From the NCBI RefSeq assembly GCF_000389965.1, contig NC_021191.1:5147501-5211500 (forward strand): a stretch of DNA of 64,000 bases, written 5' to 3'. Position 1 is the first letter of the stretch; every line of letters starts with the position of its first letter. Source of the stretch: Actinoplanes sp. N902-109 (GTDB lineage: Bacteria > Actinomycetota > Actinomycetes > Mycobacteriales > Micromonosporaceae). The notes under the pieces were generated by a model, which worked only from the letters and a program-made list of their open reading frames with translations, was not told the origin of the DNA and made no database searches. Both the position numbers and the translations under genes were made by a program. Shown here piece after piece: positions 61,383-64,000 of the stretch.

Positions 61383-62009
61383 TCAGTCCTGGCCGGACAG
61401 GGCGGTCGCGGCCGCGGTGAGCAGCATGGCCGCCGAGGTGGCACCGGGGTCGGCGTGGCCGGCGCTGCGTTCGCCGAGGTAGCTGGCGCGGCCCTTGCGC
61501 GCGACCATCGGGATCGTGGCGTCGCGGCCCTGCTCGGCCGCGGTGACGGCGGCCCGGAGCGCTTCCGGCAGCGGGCGGGCGGCGGCCAGGGCGGATTCCA
61601 GTGCCTCGACGGCTGGGGTGAGCGTGTCCACCATGGTCTTGTCGCCGGGCTCCGCCTTACCCCTGGCGATCACGCCGTCGAGGCCGGCGCGCAGGATCGT
61701 GGCGAGGCCGGCCGGTTCGACGGTGGCTCCGGCCGCGGCGGCCATGCGCAGGAACGCGGTGCCGTACAGCGGGCCGCTCGCCCCGCCGACCTTGCTGATC
61801 AGCGTCATGCCGACCAGTTTGAACAGCGCCGACGGGGTGTCCGGGGGCTGGGCGTCCAGCGCGGCTGTCACGGCGGTCATGCCACGGTCCATGTTGAAGC
61901 CGTGGTCGCCGTCGCCGATCGCCGAGTCCAGGTCGGTCAGCAGCACCGTGCCGGCCGAGATCAAGCGGGCGAACTCGCGCATCCACGCGGTGAGGGCGGC
62001 GGTGTCCAC
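61383..62009 (-). CDS. dhaL: Dihydroxyacetone kinase ADP-binding subunit DhaL
   Basis: A 208-residue protein with a GTG start, three bases after dhaK. Key motif LDSAIGDGDHGFNMDRG holds the Asp residues that coordinate Mg2+-ADP. GGASGPLYGTAFL and KTMVDTLTPA are also family-typical. In PTS-linked systems DhaL keeps ADP bound permanently as a cofactor, rephosphorylated by DhaM, and transfers phosphate to dihydroxyacetone held by DhaK. Length is normal. Confidence 0.96.
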   Translation of the reverse strand: MDTAALTAWMREFARLISAGTVLLTDLDSAIGDGDHGFNMDRGMTAVTAALDAQPPDTPSALFKLVGMTLISKVGGASGPLYGTAFLRMAAAAGATVEPAGLATILRAGLDGVIARGKAEPGDKTMVDTLTPAVEALESALAAARPLPEALRAAVTAAEQGRDATIPMVARKGRASYLGERSAGHADPGATSAAMLLTAAATALSGQD

Positions 62010-62012
62010 GGC

Positions 62013-63014
62013 TCACATCCCCCAGCGCAGACCGGGGGTACGGACCGGAGCGTCCCACAACCGCAGGATCTCGTCGTCGGCCTTCAGCAGCGTCACCGAG
62101 CACCCGGCCATGTCCAGGCTGGTGATGTACGGGCCGACCAGCGAGCGGGCCACGCCCACGCCGGCTCGCTGCAGGATCCGGCTGACCTCGGCGAACATCA
62201 CGTACAGCTCGATCAGCGGGGTGGCGCCCATGCCGTTGACGAACGCGATCACCCCGGCGCCGCCGGTGAGGTCCAGGTCGGCGAGGATCGGGCTGACCAG
62301 CAGGTCGGCGATCTCCGCGGCCGGCGCGACCGGCACCCGCCGCCGCCCCGGCTCGCCGTGGATGCCGATGCCGACCTCCATCTGCCCGTCCGGCAGGTCG
62401 AACGTGGGCTTGCCGGCGGCCGGGACGGTGCACGAGGTGAGCGCCACGCCCATGCTGCGCCCGTTCGCGTTGACCTTGCGGGCGATGTCAGCCACCGCGG
62501 CCAGGTCGCGGCCCTGCTCGGCGGCGGCCCCGGCGATCTTCTCGAGCAGCACGGTGGTGCCCACCCCGCGCCGCCCGGCCGTGTAGAGGCTGTCCTGCAC
62601 CGCGACGTCGTCGTCGACGATCACCGGGGTGACGGTCACCCCGGTCTCGGCCTCGGCGATCTCCGCGGCCATCTCGAAGTTCAGCACGTCGCCGGTGTAG
62701 TTCTTGACGATGTGCAACACCCCGGCGCCGCCGTCGACAGCCTTGGTGGCCTCGACCATCTGACCCGGCACCGGGGACGTGAAGATCTCGCCGGCGCACG
62801 CCGCGTCGAGCATTCCCGGTCCGACGAACCCGCCGTGCAGCGGCTCGTGCCCGGAACCGCCGCCGGAGACCAGGCCGACCTTGCCCCGCACCGGCGCGTC
62901 GCCCCGGCACACGAACCTGTTCTCATGATCCACCCGAAGATCCGGATGGGCGGCGGCGATGCCGTGCAGAGCGTCGGTGACGACGGAGACGGGGTCGTTG
63001 ATGAGCTTGTTCAT
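62013..63014 (-). CDS. dhaK: Dihydroxyacetone kinase substrate-binding subunit DhaK
   Basis: A 333-residue protein. [23 protein letters not shown] is the substrate-site loop, and His219 in GIGIHGEPG is the residue that binds dihydroxyacetone covalently as a hemiaminal (His218 in E. coli). [15 protein letters not shown] is also conserved. A GAGGAG-type ribosome binding site precedes the ATG at 63014; the frame runs upstream to 63119 but without conserved residues. It is the first gene of dhaK-dhaL-dhaM, whose tight spacing makes one operon. No DhaR/DhaS regulator is adjacent. Confidence 0.96.
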   Translation of the reverse strand: MNKLINDPVSVVTDALHGIAAAHPDLRVDHENRFVCRGDAPVRGKVGLVSGGGSGHEPLHGGFVGPGMLDAACAGEIFTSPVPGQMVEATKAVDGGAGVLHIVKNYTGDVLNFEMAAEIAEAETGVTVTPVIVDDDVAVQDSLYTAGRRGVGTTVLLEKIAGAAAEQGRDLAAVADIARKVNANGRSMGVALTSCTVPAAGKPTFDLPDGQMEVGIGIHGEPGRRRVPVAPAAEIADLLVSPILADLDLTGGAGVIAFVNGMGATPLIELYVMFAEVSRILQRAGVGVARSLVGPYITSLDMAGCSVTLLKADDEILRLWDAPVRTPGLRWGM

Positions 63015-63131
63015 CGGTGGCTCCTCATCGCATGCCTTGCCAAGGGAGGACGACCTGCCGATGACCAACCTACGCCTCTTCAGCGCGGGTACGACGCAAC
63101 GTTCACGCCGGACGACCACCCCGCGTTCCGG

Positions 63132-63554
63132 TCACTTGGCGAACACTTGGCTCTCGTCCCGGAACGCCTTGAACTCCAGCGCATTGCCGGCCGGATCGCG
63201 GAAGAACATCGTCCACTGCTCCCCCGGCTGCCCCGGGAACCGCAGGTACGGCTCGATCAGGAAGGTCGTCCCGGCGGCCCGCAACCGCTCGGCAAGCTCA
63301 TGAAAAGCCTCGGCGCTCAGCAGCAACCCGAAGTGCGGGATCGGCACCGCATGGCCGTCCACCTCGCTGTCGCCCGCCGCCCGTACGGCGCCCGGCACAA
63401 CGTGTGTCACCAGCTGATGCCCGTGCAGATCCCAGTCGACCCAGTGATCGCTGGACCGCCCCTCCGGCAACCCCAGCACGGTCCCGTAGAACACCCGGGC
63501 AGCGCCCAGATCGTCGACGGGTATGGCCATATGAACCCCAGGACGAGAACCCAT
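63132..63554 (-). CDS. Glyoxalase/bleomycin resistance family (VOC) protein
   Basis: A 140-residue VOC-fold protein. Two beta-alpha-beta-beta-beta units are visible: HMAIPVDDLGAARVFYGTVLGLPEGRSS and HFGLLLSAEAFHELAERLRAAGTTFLIEP. It ends QWTMFFRDPAGNALEFKAFRD, the FRDPxGNxLE motif of the family. Metal ligands His and Glu are present. Possible roles are dioxygenase, isomerase or resistance protein; unresolved. I chose ATG 63554 (MGSRPG); an ATG at 63563 adds three residues. Confidence 0.88.
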   Translation of the reverse strand: MGSRPGVHMAIPVDDLGAARVFYGTVLGLPEGRSSDHWVDWDLHGHQLVTHVVPGAVRAAGDSEVDGHAVPIPHFGLLLSAEAFHELAERLRAAGTTFLIEPYLRFPGQPGEQWTMFFRDPAGNALEFKAFRDESQVFAK

Positions 63555-63740
63555 GCCGCCCATCCTGCCCGACCCACCCCACCCAGCGAACCGCGCAGTA
63601 CCCCACTGCCCTACCCCCCCACACCGCTGAGGTGACCCGGAAGCTAGCCGCCAGGACGACATCTTCGCAATCGCCAAGACCCCCCGCTCCCCACGATGCG
63701 AAGCGAGCCCCCAGCGCAACCACCGCACCGTAGGGGGTTC

Positions 63741-63759
63741 GGGGGGACTCGGTCCCCCC
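63741..63759. other. Perfect GC hairpin GGGGGGAC-tcg-GTCCCCCC
   Basis: An 8-bp perfect stem with a 3-base loop between the glyoxalase gene and the tRNA terminator. It may be a second terminator or a processing site; there is no U-run next to it. Confidence 0.5.
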
Positions 63760-63770
63760 GGCCAACATGC

Positions 63771-63806
63771 GAAAAAGCCCCATCTGCGCACTCCGCAGAC
63801 AGGGCT
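63771..63806 (-). terminator. Intrinsic terminator of the tRNA-Gly transcript
   Basis: On the minus strand AGCCC-TG-TCTGCG pairs with CGCAGA-TG-GGGCT (63776-63806) and the stem is followed by TTTTT (63772-63776) and C. It lies 13 bases after the tRNA 3' end. Confidence 0.75.
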
Positions 63807-63818
63807 GTCCCACTTTTG

Positions 63819-63891
63819 AGCGGACGACGGGATTCGAACCCGCGACCCTCACCTTGGCAAGGTGATGCGCTACCAGCTGCGCTACGTCCGC
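63819..63891 (-). tRNA. tRNA-Gly, anticodon GCC
   Basis: The minus strand reads a 73-base cloverleaf. The acceptor stem GCGGACG pairs with CGTCCGC, the anticodon stem is CACCT/AGGTG with loop TTGCCAA (anticodon GCC), and the T arm is GCGGG-TTCGAAT-CCCGT. Discriminator base T. The 3' CCA is not encoded. It matches the most abundant glycine codon (GGC) of this genome. Confidence 0.96.
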
Positions 63892-63914
63892 CTGTTGCTG
63901 GGCAAGACTTTACC

Positions 63915-64000
63915 TCATGGTTCGAGGTGGCCGTCCCGGAGGGTGAGGACCCGGTCGGCCCGGTCCATGAGGGTGGGGTCGTGGGTGGCTACCAGCGCGG
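63915..64000 (-). CDS. ABC transporter ATP-binding protein, C-terminal end (5' part outside window)
   Basis: The minus strand at the right edge encodes ALVATHDPTLMDRADRVLTLRDGHLEP and a stop at 63915-63917. This is the H-loop (VATHD) and final strand of a MacB/LolD-like ABC ATPase. Its 5' part and its partner permease would lie beyond the window. The stop is 23 bases upstream of the tRNA gene. Confidence 0.85.
   Translation of the reverse strand, partial: ALVATHDPTLMDRADRVLTLRDGHLEP

Noticed and set aside
59355..63635. A 1,426-residue open frame on the plus strand
   Set aside because: It is antisense to dhaM, dhaL, dhaK and the glyoxalase gene, all of which show conserved catalytic motifs; this frame is Ala/Pro low complexity.

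Overview
The window is about 64 kb of very GC-rich DNA. Codons end almost always in G or C, GTG starts are frequent, and ATGA/TGATG-type gene overlaps are common. The gene set (S-adenosyl methyltransferase of the DUF574 type, ANTAR regulators, an LAXTG cell-wall anchor, an ECF cobalt transporter, NhaA fused to a DsbA-like domain) points to a filamentous actinomycete. A member of the Micromonosporaceae such as Actinoplanes is the best guess, but this rests on general resemblance and not on a marker comparison.

Layout. 1-3.3 kb: end of a glycolate oxidase operon (glcD partial, glcE, glcF). 3.4-9.4 kb: a monooxygenase-fold protein, a quinone oxidoreductase divergent from a TetR regulator, two small proteins, a tandem pair of Fes-type esterases, and smpB. 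9.5-16 kb: two divergent membrane-anchored surface proteins (one frameshifted), an FAD monooxygenase, a long repeat-bearing spacer, a TetR gene with two palindromic operators, and a repeat-containing membrane protein. 16-21.5 kb: a GGDEF-EAL protein, a membrane-anchored helix-hairpin-helix protein, and an SDR oxidoreductase divergent from an XRE regulator. 21.5-24.1 kb: a tightly coupled cobalt ECF transporter operon (cbiM-cbiN-cbiQ-cbiO). 24.2-34.6 kb: one gene for a ~3,469-residue secreted repeat protein ending in LAKTG, a sortase E type anchor. 34.6-42.2 kb: HAD phosphatase, LacI regulator, NhaA-DsbA, STAS protein, a broken CHASE-GGDEF gene, a methyltransferase and an acetyltransferase. 42.3-42.9 kb: a decayed IS630-type transposase. 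43-44.2 kb: a redoxin-fold protein lacking the catalytic cysteine, and a thioredoxin.

44.2-51.2 kb holds the most interesting locus: a TPR-CHAT caspase-like protease, divergent from a signal-peptide-less subtilisin-like protease with a predicted propeptide, followed after a 1.6 kb gene-free repeat-rich stretch by an ECF sigma factor and a small partner protein. It looks like a sigma-factor-linked two-protease module, possibly a regulated proteolysis, cell-death or conflict system; that function is inference.

52-58 kb: peptide deformylase, a second intact GGDEF-EAL protein, small membrane proteins, a GAF-ANTAR regulator, and a SigB/SigF-type sigma factor fused to a STAS domain. 57.9-63.0 kb: a dihydroxyacetone kinase operon (dhaK-dhaL-dhaM). 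Its DhaM carries EIIA, HPr and a full-length Enzyme I in one chain, joined by a ~390-residue low-complexity linker. 63.1-64 kb: a glyoxalase-fold protein, tRNA-Gly(GCC) with its terminator, and the end of an ABC transporter ATPase gene.

Many intergenic stretches carry short tandem repeats of 12-37 bp. No CRISPR array, phage genes or complete insertion sequence are visible.
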